6,735 nucleotides of DNA. Source: an uncultured Opitutia bacterium. Its GTDB lineage: Bacteria > Verrucomicrobiota > Verrucomicrobiia > Opitutales > Opitutaceae. Within the stretch, counting starts at the first letter, position 1. Each line of letters begins with the position of its first letter. Under the pieces are notes generated by a model. That model was given only the letters and a program-made list of their open reading frames with translations. It was not told where the DNA came from and ran no database searches. The stretch lies in assembly GCA_903938935.1 (NCBI GenBank), contig CAJAFD010000342.1, forward strand, positions 1 through 6,735. Direction: 5' to 3'. This document shows positions 1 to 6,336 of the stretch, in pieces. The position numbers were made by a program, and so were the translations under genes.

Positions 1-1
1 C

Positions 2-649
2 GTAGTCTACATGGACAAACTCGTCGGTAAATTGATGGCTGAGCTCGACCGCCTGAAGCTGCGCGATAAAACCCTCGTGATCTTCTTCGGCGACAACGGC
101 ACCGCCAACCCCCGGGCCGATCGCGCCACCATCGGCGGCCGACCGCTTGCCGGGGCCAAAGGCTCGATGCTCGACGGTGGCGGCCGCGTGCCGCTGATCG
201 TCAGTTGGCCCGGCGTCACGCCGGCGGGTAAAGTCTCCGCCGACCTCGTGGATTCGAGCGATTTCCTCCCAACGTTTGCCGCGTTGGCCGGCGCGAAGCT
301 TCCAGCGAACACCGTGATCGACGGCCGTAGTTTTGCCGCTCAGGTGCGTGGTGAAAAAGGTGAGCCGCGCCCTTGGATCTTCAACCAACTCGCCCGGAGT
401 TGGTATGTCCGCGAAGCCGACTGGAAACTCAATCAGGCCGGTGAACTTTTCGACATGAGCGACGCGCCGTTCGCCGAGAAACTCGTCGCCGCCGACACGA
501 AAAATGCCGCCGCCGTCGCCGCCCGGCAACGCCTCCAAACCGCCCTCGATCAGCTCAATCCCGCCGGCGGCATCCCGGACACCGGCGACGAGTCCGGTCG
601 CCACGCGAGCAACGTAGGGAAGAAGGAGAAAAAGAAAAAGCAGCCCTGA
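2..649 (+). CDS. Family S1 sulfatase, C-terminal part (5' end outside window)
   Basis: Partial gene: the frame is open from base 2, and the first residues (VVYMDKLVGKL) are mid-domain sulfatase sequence, so the ATG at 11 is an internal methionine and not the start. 215 residues are visible. Family S1 sulfatases hydrolyse sulfate esters with a formylglycine made from a Cys in C-x-P-x-R; that motif must lie upstream. Visible hallmarks are the helix YMDKLVGKLMAELDRL, the FFGDNGT strand end (Asp codon 92-94, Asn 95-97, usual metal ligands), the GAKGSM segment with the conserved Lys (158-160), then a GRVPLIVSWPG strand and a VDSSDFLPTFAALAG helix. The small C-terminal subdomain follows (YVREADWKLNQAGELFDM). 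The protein ends in a lysine-rich tail (GKKEKKKKQP) that is not part of the fold. The exact substrate and S1 subfamily cannot be read from this part. It sits 46 bases upstream of the receptor gene on the same strand, so co-transcription is likely. Family assignment is firm; specificity is unknown. Confidence 0.93.
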   Translation, partial: VVYMDKLVGKLMAELDRLKLRDKTLVIFFGDNGTANPRADRATIGGRPLAGAKGSMLDGGGRVPLIVSWPGVTPAGKVSADLVDSSDFLPTFAALAGAKLPANTVIDGRSFAAQVRGEKGEPRPWIFNQLARSWYVREADWKLNQAGELFDMSDAPFAEKLVAADTKNAAAVAARQRLQTALDQLNPAGGIPDTGDESGRHASNVGKKEKKKKQP

Positions 650-695
650 TTTTCGCTCGGCCCTTTCACTTTCACCCAACCCTCTAGCCCAGCCC
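650..695 (+). promoter_or_regulatory. Pyrimidine-rich leader before the receptor gene, no Shine-Dalgarno
   Basis: This 46-base spacer between the sulfatase stop and the receptor ATG is rich in C and T (for example CCCTTTCACTTTCACCC) and has no purine-rich ribosome-binding sequence at the usual distance. I see no convincing -35/-10 pair and no hairpin with a U tract, so it reads as an intra-operon spacer with non-canonical translation initiation. Confidence 0.4.
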
Positions 696-3089
696 ATGCC
701 ACTCAAACATCCCTTTACCCTGTTCACCGCCAGCTTGCTGATCGCGCTGCCGGGCTTTTCCCAGACAGCGCCGACCCCGCCGAAGGAATCCGCGCCGGTC
801 GAACTCTCTCCGTTTGAGGTCAGCTCTGAGTCCGTCCGCGGCTACGTCGCCTCCGAGACGATGAGCGGCAGTCGCGTCAAGACGCAGATCATTGATTTGC
901 CCTACACCGTGAACGTCATGACCAACGAGTTCCTCGAAGACTTCGGCATCTTTGAACTCTCCGACAATGTCAGCCACGTCGGCGGTTTCACTGGCCTCGA
1001 TGTGGGCGGTAATTTCGTGCTGCGCGGCTTTACCTCGAACAACCAGCTGCGCGACGGATTTTTCCGCCTCGGCCGCTACGGTTCTAGCAACATCGACCGC
1101 ATTGAGATCATCAAAGGCTCCAACGCTGCGATCTACGGCCGGTCCTCGCCGGGCGGCATGATGAACATGATTTCCAAGTCGCCCAAGTCCGTGGCCAATC
1201 AGAAACTGTCCTTCAACTACGGTGACTACGGCACGCAACGCGTCACCCTCGAGGGCACCGGCCCCCTCGTCACAAGCCAGTTCGGCAAGACCAATTACCT
1301 CCTGACGGCGAGCTACTATCAGCGGGATTTCGAGGCGGATTGGTCGTTGGCCCGCAACAAGGAATACTTCCTCGCGCTCGATCACATTTTCAACAACGGC
1401 GCCAAGCTCACGCTTATGGCCGAGGTTTTCGAGCAGCAGCGCAACTCTCCGCTGGCCGGAGCGCCGGTCATCATCGACAAGAAAGGCACCGGCACCACCG
1501 CCACCATCGATGCGGACGACGTCGCCATCGGTTACGCCTACAATCTCGCGAAAAACAGCGCCTACGGCCCCAACAGCCGTCTTAACCGCGACAACACCTC
1601 GCTCACGGGCACGCTGGAGAAAAAGCTCACTGACATCTTCAGCCTCCGCGCCTCGGGTAATTTTTATTCGGCCGGACGAGATGACTTCAACCAGAACACC
1701 AACTGGGGCAACATCCTCATCAACAAGGCCAACACCGTGCCGGCCTTTTCCCAACGCGGGGCCACGCCCAATTGGGGTCGGATTTTCGAAGACGGCGGTT
1801 CCTTCCAGGGCGACTTGCTCGCCCAGTATTGGACCAACCATCGCAAGCTCGAGCATCGCACGCTGCTCACTTTCGACTTCAACGATTACTACCGGTGGGA
1901 TCCGACCATCAGCTACGCTGCCGCCACGCATCCCGACATCGTGGCCTGGAATCAGGCCCGCAGCGTGACGGTCGATGCCAATTACAATCCGGTCGGGCCC
2001 ATCGGATATTTTACGAAGGACCCTAATCCGGCGAACGGCTTTGTCTCCACGCGAAAGATGAAACGCCGCATCTCCGTGATGGGCGGTCTGCTGCGCCACC
2101 AGACCTCGTTTCTAGACGGCCGCCTGTTGGGCTTCACCGGCGCCCGCTTTGATTCCATCCGCTATCGCCACCGCGATTTCCTGACCGCCGCGTCCTCGTT
2201 TACGCCGTTCATCCCCGGCTACCAAGTCGGCGATCAAATCAAAAAAACGATCACCTCCTTTAACCCGAATCTCGGCGCCAACTTTAAGCTCAAGGAAAAC
2301 TTCCGCGTCTACGCCAGCTACAGCCGAAGCTTCTTCCAATCCCAGGGCGACAACCCCGTCGAGATCGCCAATCCGACCTACAAGCCGGAAACGGCCGACG
2401 GCTGGGACTATGGTTTCAAGGGCTCATTCTTCGGCGACCGCCTGACCTACACGCTGAGCGGTTTTTATATCAATCGGCAAAACGTGAGCGTGGACGACAT
2501 CGATCCAGTCACCGGCCTCACGATCAGTCGGCGCGACGGGGACCAGTTGGTGCGCGGCTATGAGGCGGATGTCAGTTGGAGCCTAACGAACGAATGGTTC
2601 CTGCTCGGTAGCTACGGCAACGTCCACTCGATCTACACGGATTTTGGTGACGCGAATCCGCAGGCCATCGGCCGCAAGGTGCAGTATGTGGCTCCCTACA
2701 ACGGCAGCTTCACCGTCAAGTACAGCCCGTCGCGGGGCTCGCTGAAAAATTTCTCCACGAATCTCGGCGTGACCTTTGTGGGTGCGACTCCGACGGAAAC
2801 GCCGATCGCGGGCGACACCGTGACCGGTCCTGCCGAACGTCGCGTGGTCACTTTCTCCTCTCGCCAATGGGCCCTCACGGTTCCCGCCTACCAAGTCTGG
2901 AGCCTCGGCGCCCGTTACACCCTCTCAAGCAGCCGGAACATGAGCCACACCGTTGCGGTGAATGTGAACAATGCGCTCAACAAGCAGTTTATCCGCGCCG
3001 GCACGAGTGGAGCCACGCGCATCCTGCAAGGCGACGACCGCGCCGTCTTCATTACTTACACGATCAACCGCAAAGGGACCAAATTATGA
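696..3089 (+). CDS. TonB-dependent outer-membrane receptor, siderophore-receptor-like
   Basis: A 797-residue outer-membrane active transporter powered by TonB-ExbB-ExbD. The start at 696 gives a good signal peptide (Lys4, hydrophobic core 7-18, probable cleavage near Ser22). A short linker carries LSPFEV (residues 37-42), a motif I associate with TonB-dependent receptors of Opitutae and which may serve as the TonB box. The plug domain is about residues 65-165, with LPYTVNVMT from 68, the VLRGF strand and the hallmark block IDRIEIIKGSNAAIYGRSSP from 133, followed by GGMMNMISK. The rest (about 170-797) is a beta-barrel with alternating aromatic strands and periplasmic turns, ending in the NVNNALNKQF and GDDRAVFITYTINRK strands. 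Length and plug match siderophore-type receptors, not the roughly 1000-residue SusC type, and there is no carboxypeptidase-like N-terminal domain. Its place between sulfatases and a polysaccharide lyase suggests oligosaccharide import, which is inference. The last residues lack the usual terminal aromatic. Family call is secure, cargo is not. Confidence 0.95.
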   Translation: MPLKHPFTLFTASLLIALPGFSQTAPTPPKESAPVELSPFEVSSESVRGYVASETMSGSRVKTQIIDLPYTVNVMTNEFLEDFGIFELSDNVSHVGGFTGLDVGGNFVLRGFTSNNQLRDGFFRLGRYGSSNIDRIEIIKGSNAAIYGRSSPGGMMNMISKSPKSVANQKLSFNYGDYGTQRVTLEGTGPLVTSQFGKTNYLLTASYYQRDFEADWSLARNKEYFLALDHIFNNGAKLTLMAEVFEQQRNSPLAGAPVIIDKKGTGTTATIDADDVAIGYAYNLAKNSAYGPNSRLNRDNTSLTGTLEKKLTDIFSLRASGNFYSAGRDDFNQNTNWGNILINKANTVPAFSQRGATPNWGRIFEDGGSFQGDLLAQYWTNHRKLEHRTLLTFDFNDYYRWDPTISYAAATHPDIVAWNQARSVTVDANYNPVGPIGYFTKDPNPANGFVSTRKMKRRISVMGGLLRHQTSFLDGRLLGFTGARFDSIRYRHRDFLTAASSFTPFIPGYQVGDQIKKTITSFNPNLGANFKLKENFRVYASYSRSFFQSQGDNPVEIANPTYKPETADGWDYGFKGSFFGDRLTYTLSGFYINRQNVSVDDIDPVTGLTISRRDGDQLVRGYEADVSWSLTNEWFLLGSYGNVHSIYTDFGDANPQAIGRKVQYVAPYNGSFTVKYSPSRGSLKNFSTNLGVTFVGATPTETPIAGDTVTGPAERRVVTFSSRQWALTVPAYQVWSLGARYTLSSSRNMSHTVAVNVNNALNKQFIRAGTSGATRILQGDDRAVFITYTINRKGTKL

Positions 3090-3091
3090 TG
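3072..3091 (+). promoter_or_regulatory. Stop/start overlap (ATGA) with Shine-Dalgarno-like AAAGGGA
   Basis: The receptor stop TGA (3087-3089) overlaps the lyase start ATG (3086-3088) in an ATGA. A purine run, AAAGGGA (3072-3078), lies about 7 bases before the ATG and is the only Shine-Dalgarno-like sequence before any start in this window. The arrangement suggests translational coupling of the receptor and the lyase. A second in-frame ATG follows at once (3089-3091) and would change the protein by one residue. Confidence 0.6.
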
Positions 3092-4609
3092 AGGTGTTCG
3101 CTCGGCCTGGTCCCTCTTCGCATGGCGGCAGTGGTTGGCGGGTTGATCGCGGCTTTTTCCGGACCGCTTACGGCTCGGGATCACTTCGTTGAAGGCCCGG
3201 GCGAACTCCCGACGGCACTTAAAGCGGCCCGAGCAGGCGATACCGTGACGCTCAAGAACGGCGCATGGAATGACGTTAAGGTCGTCGTCAATCGGGGCGG
3301 CGAGCCGGATAGCCCGATGATTATCCGGGCGGAGACGCCCGGTGGCGTGAAGCTGGGCGGGACCTCGTCGTTGGAAATCAACGCCCCCCACGTCACGGTC
3401 GACGGACTCTGGTTTCACGGCGGCGCGATCACCAAAGGCGCCGTGATTCAGTTCAAGTCCCACCATGGCGTGGTCCGCAACACCGCCATCACGGACTACA
3501 ACCCAGCCTCATTCGAAACGGAATACTACTGGGTGTTTTTCGAAGGCGACGACAACCGCATCGAGCGGTGCTTTTTCAAAGGGAAGAATCATCTCCAGCC
3601 ACTCATCGGCAACGCGATCGTCGATAGTCGGCGCAACGCGGTGAGCCGCTCTCATTTCAAAAACGTCCCTTACGTCGCCGGCGCCAACGGCCGCGAGATC
3701 ATCCGCGTCTGGGGTTCGGGCAAGCTCGAAGAACGTGACGAGGACGGCGCGTATTTTACGATCGAACACAACCTTTTCGACCGCGCGGACGGGGAAGGGA
3801 CGGAGATCATCTCGCTCAAATCGAACCACAATATCGTGCGCCACAACACCGTCATCGCCACGCGCGGTGGCATCAATATCCGGCGCGGTAATTTCAACAC
3901 CGTTGAGCATAACGTCGTGCTGGGCCAAGGCATCGCTGGAGCCCAAGGCCTGCGGATGTCCGGCCGCGACAACGTGGTGCGGGGGAATTTTGTCTCGGGC
4001 TGCAGCTACGGCATCCGCGTCGCGTGCGGCGAGTTCATCGCGGACGCCCTGACGCCCAGTTACGTCCCCGACGTGAAGCCCAATGGCCGGAAGACGGCCG
4101 ACGTGCGCATCCCTACCTACCCGCAGGTGAAGAACCTCAAATTGTCCGATAATGTGATGGTGGGAATCTCCGGACCCGATCTCGAGGTCGGCTCGTCTTA
4201 TAAGAATCATTGGCCTGAATCGCAGCAGATCCTGTTGCCGGAAGGATGCCTGATCGAAAATAACCGTTTTGTGCGGTCGCAAGGTGGTGATTCGGTCCTC
4301 GTCACACTCGCGGAGACGACGGCCCCGCTGGACCGGTTCGCGTTCAAGCCGAACACCTACCGCAGAAACCTGCTCGTCGGCAGCGGCACGGTGGCAAGCG
4401 CGGCACAGGCAGGCTTCGCGACAACGGCTATTGCGCCCGACTGGTCGGAGGCAAACGAGCTCGCGGCGTTTAAACCGCTCGCGGCCGAAGACGTCGGCCC
4501 CCCGTGGGTGATCGCACTCCGTCGGGCCGGGCAGTTTTCCGTCGAAGATGCCGCGTCGGCCGAACGCGCCGAGCCACCCGAACCTCGCAAAAATAAACGC
4601 AAGCGCTGA
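3086..4609 (+). CDS. Secreted polysaccharide lyase family 6 (alginate lyase / chondroitinase B-like)
   Basis: A 507-residue predicted periplasmic or secreted lyase that would cleave uronate-containing chains by beta-elimination. The open frame extends back to 2867, but the start at 3086 is preferred: it gives a signal peptide (Arg3, Arg12, hydrophobic 14-25, cleavage after Ala30) and overlaps the receptor stop as ATGA. The mature protein opens with GELPTALKAARAGDTVTLKNG, typical of PL6, and has VDGLWFHGG near residue 106. Right-handed beta-helix coils with Asn ladders follow (HNTV, EHNVV, RGNFV; Asn 254, 276, 301). The catalytic region is clear: Lys245 in ISLKSN and Arg266 in NIRRGN, 21 residues apart, as are Lys250 and Arg271 of chondroitinase B (from memory). 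Asn201 and Glu240 are candidate calcium ligands; the second Glu (237) appears shifted by one residue. The basic C-terminal tail (RKNKRKR) is low complexity. Known PL6 members act on alginate or dermatan sulfate; adjacent sulfatases favour a sulfated substrate. Family is well supported, substrate is inference. Confidence 0.9.
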   Translation: MMRCSLGLVPLRMAAVVGGLIAAFSGPLTARDHFVEGPGELPTALKAARAGDTVTLKNGAWNDVKVVVNRGGEPDSPMIIRAETPGGVKLGGTSSLEINAPHVTVDGLWFHGGAITKGAVIQFKSHHGVVRNTAITDYNPASFETEYYWVFFEGDDNRIERCFFKGKNHLQPLIGNAIVDSRRNAVSRSHFKNVPYVAGANGREIIRVWGSGKLEERDEDGAYFTIEHNLFDRADGEGTEIISLKSNHNIVRHNTVIATRGGINIRRGNFNTVEHNVVLGQGIAGAQGLRMSGRDNVVRGNFVSGCSYGIRVACGEFIADALTPSYVPDVKPNGRKTADVRIPTYPQVKNLKLSDNVMVGISGPDLEVGSSYKNHWPESQQILLPEGCLIENNRFVRSQGGDSVLVTLAETTAPLDRFAFKPNTYRRNLLVGSGTVASAAQAGFATTAIAPDWSEANELAAFKPLAAEDVGPPWVIALRRAGQFSVEDAASAERAEPPEPRKNKRKR

Positions 4610-4642
4610 TCCGGCGCGGTCTCCTTCCTTTCTTTAATTTAT
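4610..4642 (+). promoter_or_regulatory. T-rich leader before the iduronate-2-sulfatase-like gene
   Basis: This 33-base spacer ends in CTCCTTCCTTTCTTTAATTTAT directly before the ATG. It has no purine-rich ribosome-binding sequence. The AT-rich end just before the start may keep the start codon unstructured in an otherwise GC-rich message. The gap is too short for a convincing separate promoter, so transcription from upstream is more likely. Confidence 0.4.
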
Positions 4643-6205
4643 ATGAAATCGTTCCTCTGTTTGATGCTTTGCCTAGCCGCGGTGGGCCTCGCCCGTGCTG
4701 CCGATTCCTCTGCGGCCCGGCCCAACGTTCTCTTTATTGCGGTCGATGATCTCCGGCCCGAATTCGGTGCCTACGGAGCCGACTACATCAAGAGCCCTAA
4801 CCTCGACCGGCTCGCGAAATCCGGCCTCACGTTTCAACGCGCTTACTGCCAGCAAGCGGTCTGTTCACCGACGCGCACCAGTATTTTGACGGGCACTCGG
4901 CCCGATACGAACAAGGTCTGGGATTTGGAGACGCACTTCCGCGTCGCCCTGCCCAACGTAGTCACTCTCGGCCAACACTTCAAAAATAACGGTTACCACG
5001 TCCAAGGCATGGGCAAGATTTACCACGGCAGCCTCGACGACGCCCCGAGCTGGTCGGTCCCGTGGGGCACACCGAAAGCCGAAACGTACGCGTTGCCGGA
5101 AAACGTCAAACTGAACGCCCGCCGTTACGGGGTCGATCCTGACGGCGACAATAATCCCGAGCCCAAAGCCAAAGGGAAAGGCAAAGCCAAGGCCGTCGCC
5201 AGTGCCGCTGCGACCATCCCCGATTCAATGCCCGCGCGAAAAAACATCCGCGGCCCCGCCTTTGAAGGCGCGGACGTGCCCGATAATTATTTCCAAGACG
5301 GTAAAGTCGCCGAACTCGCCGTTTCCACGCTCCAGAGCATGAGCAAAAAATCCGAGCCTTTCTTCCTCGCTGTGGGTTTTGTGAAACCTCACCTCCCGTT
5401 TGTTTCGCCCAAGAAATACTGGGACCTCTACGATCCAGCCAAGATTGAGCTCGCGCCCAATAAATTCCGCCCGAAAGACGCGCCCGATTACTCGATCCTC
5501 CCCGGAGGCGAACTTCGCAATTATTACGGCATCCCTGAAGGCTCGATTCCCGACGATCTCGCCCGTCAGCTCAAGCACGGCTACTACGCTTCGATCAGCT
5601 ATATGGACGCGCAAGTAGGCAAGTTACTCGACGAGCTCGATCGCCTCGATCTGCGCAAAAACACCATCGTGATCCTCTGGGGCGACCACGGTTGGAAGCT
5701 CGGCGAACACGACGCCTGGTGCAAACACTCCACCACCGAAAACGACACCAACACCGCGCTGCTCCTCTCCGTGCCCGGCATGAAAAACGCCGGCGCCAAG
5801 ACCAAATCCATCGTCGAATTCGTCGACATTTACCCGACGCTCGCCGATCTCGCCGGCCTCGCGTTGCCCTCCCATCTCGAAGGCGTGAGCTTCAAACCGC
5901 TCCTCGATAATCCGAACCGCCCCTGGAAATCCGCCGCCTTCAGCCAATACCCCCGCAACGCTGGTAAAACCGGTGCGGGCCAACTCATGGGCTACTCCAT
6001 GCGTACCGAGCGTTACCGCCTCACCGTCTGGGTGAGCCGCGATGACCACACCAAAATCGACGCCATCGAGCTCTACGATCACCAGATCGATCCACAGGAA
6101 AACTTCAACATCGCCAAATCCCCCGCCAACGGCGAGCTCGTCGAACAACTCCTCGCCCAATGGCGCAAAGGCTGGCCAGGCGCCAAACCGACCGGCACGC
6201 TTTGA
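4643..6205 (+). CDS. Family S1 sulfatase, iduronate-2-sulfatase-like (S1_7-type)
   Basis: A complete 520-residue secreted sulfatase. The signal peptide is clear (Lys2, hydrophobic 4-16, cleavage after ARA at 19). Active-site residues are Asp35-Asp36 in FIAVDDLRP, Cys74 (future formylglycine) and Arg78 in CSPTRTSILTG, Lys125 and His128 in GKIYH, Lys248 and His250 in KPHLPF, Asp348-His349 in WGDHGW, and Lys361. Spacing matches human iduronate-2-sulfatase as I remember it: Asp45/46, Cys84, Lys135, His138 are all offset by exactly 10, and Asp334 to Lys347 is 13 residues in both. RPDTNKVWDLETHFR after the Cys motif and DHGWKLGEH are also typical of that family. The enzyme would remove 2-O-sulfate from a uronate, perhaps iduronate, but bacterial S1_7 members also act on other sulfated glycans. 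A Lys/Ala/Gly-rich insertion (175-184) sits in a loop after the first third. The gene starts 33 bases after the lyase stop, so it is probably in the same transcript. Sulfatase call is near certain; the precise substrate is inferred. Confidence 0.95.
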   Translation: MKSFLCLMLCLAAVGLARAADSSAARPNVLFIAVDDLRPEFGAYGADYIKSPNLDRLAKSGLTFQRAYCQQAVCSPTRTSILTGTRPDTNKVWDLETHFRVALPNVVTLGQHFKNNGYHVQGMGKIYHGSLDDAPSWSVPWGTPKAETYALPENVKLNARRYGVDPDGDNNPEPKAKGKGKAKAVASAAATIPDSMPARKNIRGPAFEGADVPDNYFQDGKVAELAVSTLQSMSKKSEPFFLAVGFVKPHLPFVSPKKYWDLYDPAKIELAPNKFRPKDAPDYSILPGGELRNYYGIPEGSIPDDLARQLKHGYYASISYMDAQVGKLLDELDRLDLRKNTIVILWGDHGWKLGEHDAWCKHSTTENDTNTALLLSVPGMKNAGAKTKSIVEFVDIYPTLADLAGLALPSHLEGVSFKPLLDNPNRPWKSAAFSQYPRNAGKTGAGQLMGYSMRTERYRLTVWVSRDDHTKIDAIELYDHQIDPQENFNIAKSPANGELVEQLLAQWRKGWPGAKPTGTL

Positions 6206-6252
6206 TTGATAAAATGACGCCGGTGGATTCGCGCCGCCGACGTCCGAGCGAT

Positions 6253-6272
6253 GGGGCTTCTCTTGGAGCCTC
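6253..6272 (+). other. Short GC-rich hairpin in the intergenic gap
   Basis: GGGGCTTC (6253-6260) can pair with GGAGCCTC (6265-6272) across a TCTT loop, giving an 8-base-pair stem that includes two G-U wobbles. No T run follows, so an intrinsic terminator is unlikely. It may be a 3' mRNA stabilising structure or chance pairing in GC-rich DNA. Confidence 0.25.
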
Positions 6273-6298
6273 CTCGCCAACATCGTTCTAACACCCCC

Positions 6299-6320
6299 GC
6301 CGCAAATCGCGGTTATTTTT
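6299..6320 (+). terminator. Weak candidate intrinsic terminator
   Basis: GCCGC (6299-6303) pairs with GCGGT (6309-6313) across a five-base AAATC loop, with the outer pair a G-U wobble. It is followed by TTATTTTT (6313-6320). The stem is short for a terminator but the T tract is the best in the window. It ends 16 bases before the next ATG, which is unusually close, so it could instead affect translation of the next gene or be chance. Confidence 0.3.
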
Positions 6321-6336
6321 CATCCCCCGAATCCCT

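Larger units (their letters stand above)
6206..6336 (+). other. Intergenic gap between two sulfatase genes
   Basis: This is the largest gap in the window (131 bases). It holds two weak hairpins (6253-6272 and 6299-6312), the second followed by a T-rich stretch, and a poor -35/-10 pair (TTGGAG at 6263 and TCTAAC at 6287). A 25-codon reading frame (6214-6291) has no recognisable content. The gap could mark the end of one transcript and the start of another, but each single signal is weak. Confidence 0.5.

Noticed and set aside
11..13. ATG as start of the first sulfatase
   Set aside because: The frame is open to the left edge and the residues are mid-domain; a start here would lack the signal peptide and catalytic Cys.
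684..2099. 471-codon reading frame on the - strand opposite the receptor gene
   Set aside because: It is a shadow of codon bias in GC-rich DNA: its translation is a Gly/Val/Ala/Arg/Glu-rich mix with no domain, while the + strand frame has a signal peptide, plug and barrel.
2867..3085. N-terminal extension of the lyase into the receptor gene
   Set aside because: The 73 extra residues are Arg/His/Pro-rich out-of-frame receptor sequence with no signal peptide; a proper one begins at 3086.
3509..4282. 257-codon reading frame on the - strand opposite the lyase gene
   Set aside because: The translation is an Asp/Val/Ala/His-rich mix without recognisable motifs, and the + strand carries a complete catalytic PL6 domain.
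4633..4645. AT-rich TTTAATTTATATG as a -10 element for a leaderless transcript
   Set aside because: There is no matching -35 at a suitable distance and the element abuts the ATG; a T-rich leader explains it more simply.
5624..6283. 219-codon reading frame on the - strand opposite the second sulfatase
   Set aside because: It is Gly/Val/Phe-rich with no domain, and overlaps the well-supported C-terminal half of the sulfatase.
6214..6291. 25-codon small frame in the intergenic gap
   Set aside because: It has no Shine-Dalgarno sequence, an Arg/Ser/Pro-rich low-information translation and no family resemblance; it is most likely chance.
6263..6292. Possible promoter (TTGGAG, 18-base spacer, TCTAAC)
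   Set aside because: The -35 matches only three of six consensus positions and the -10 four of six; such pairs are common by chance and it overlaps a hairpin arm.
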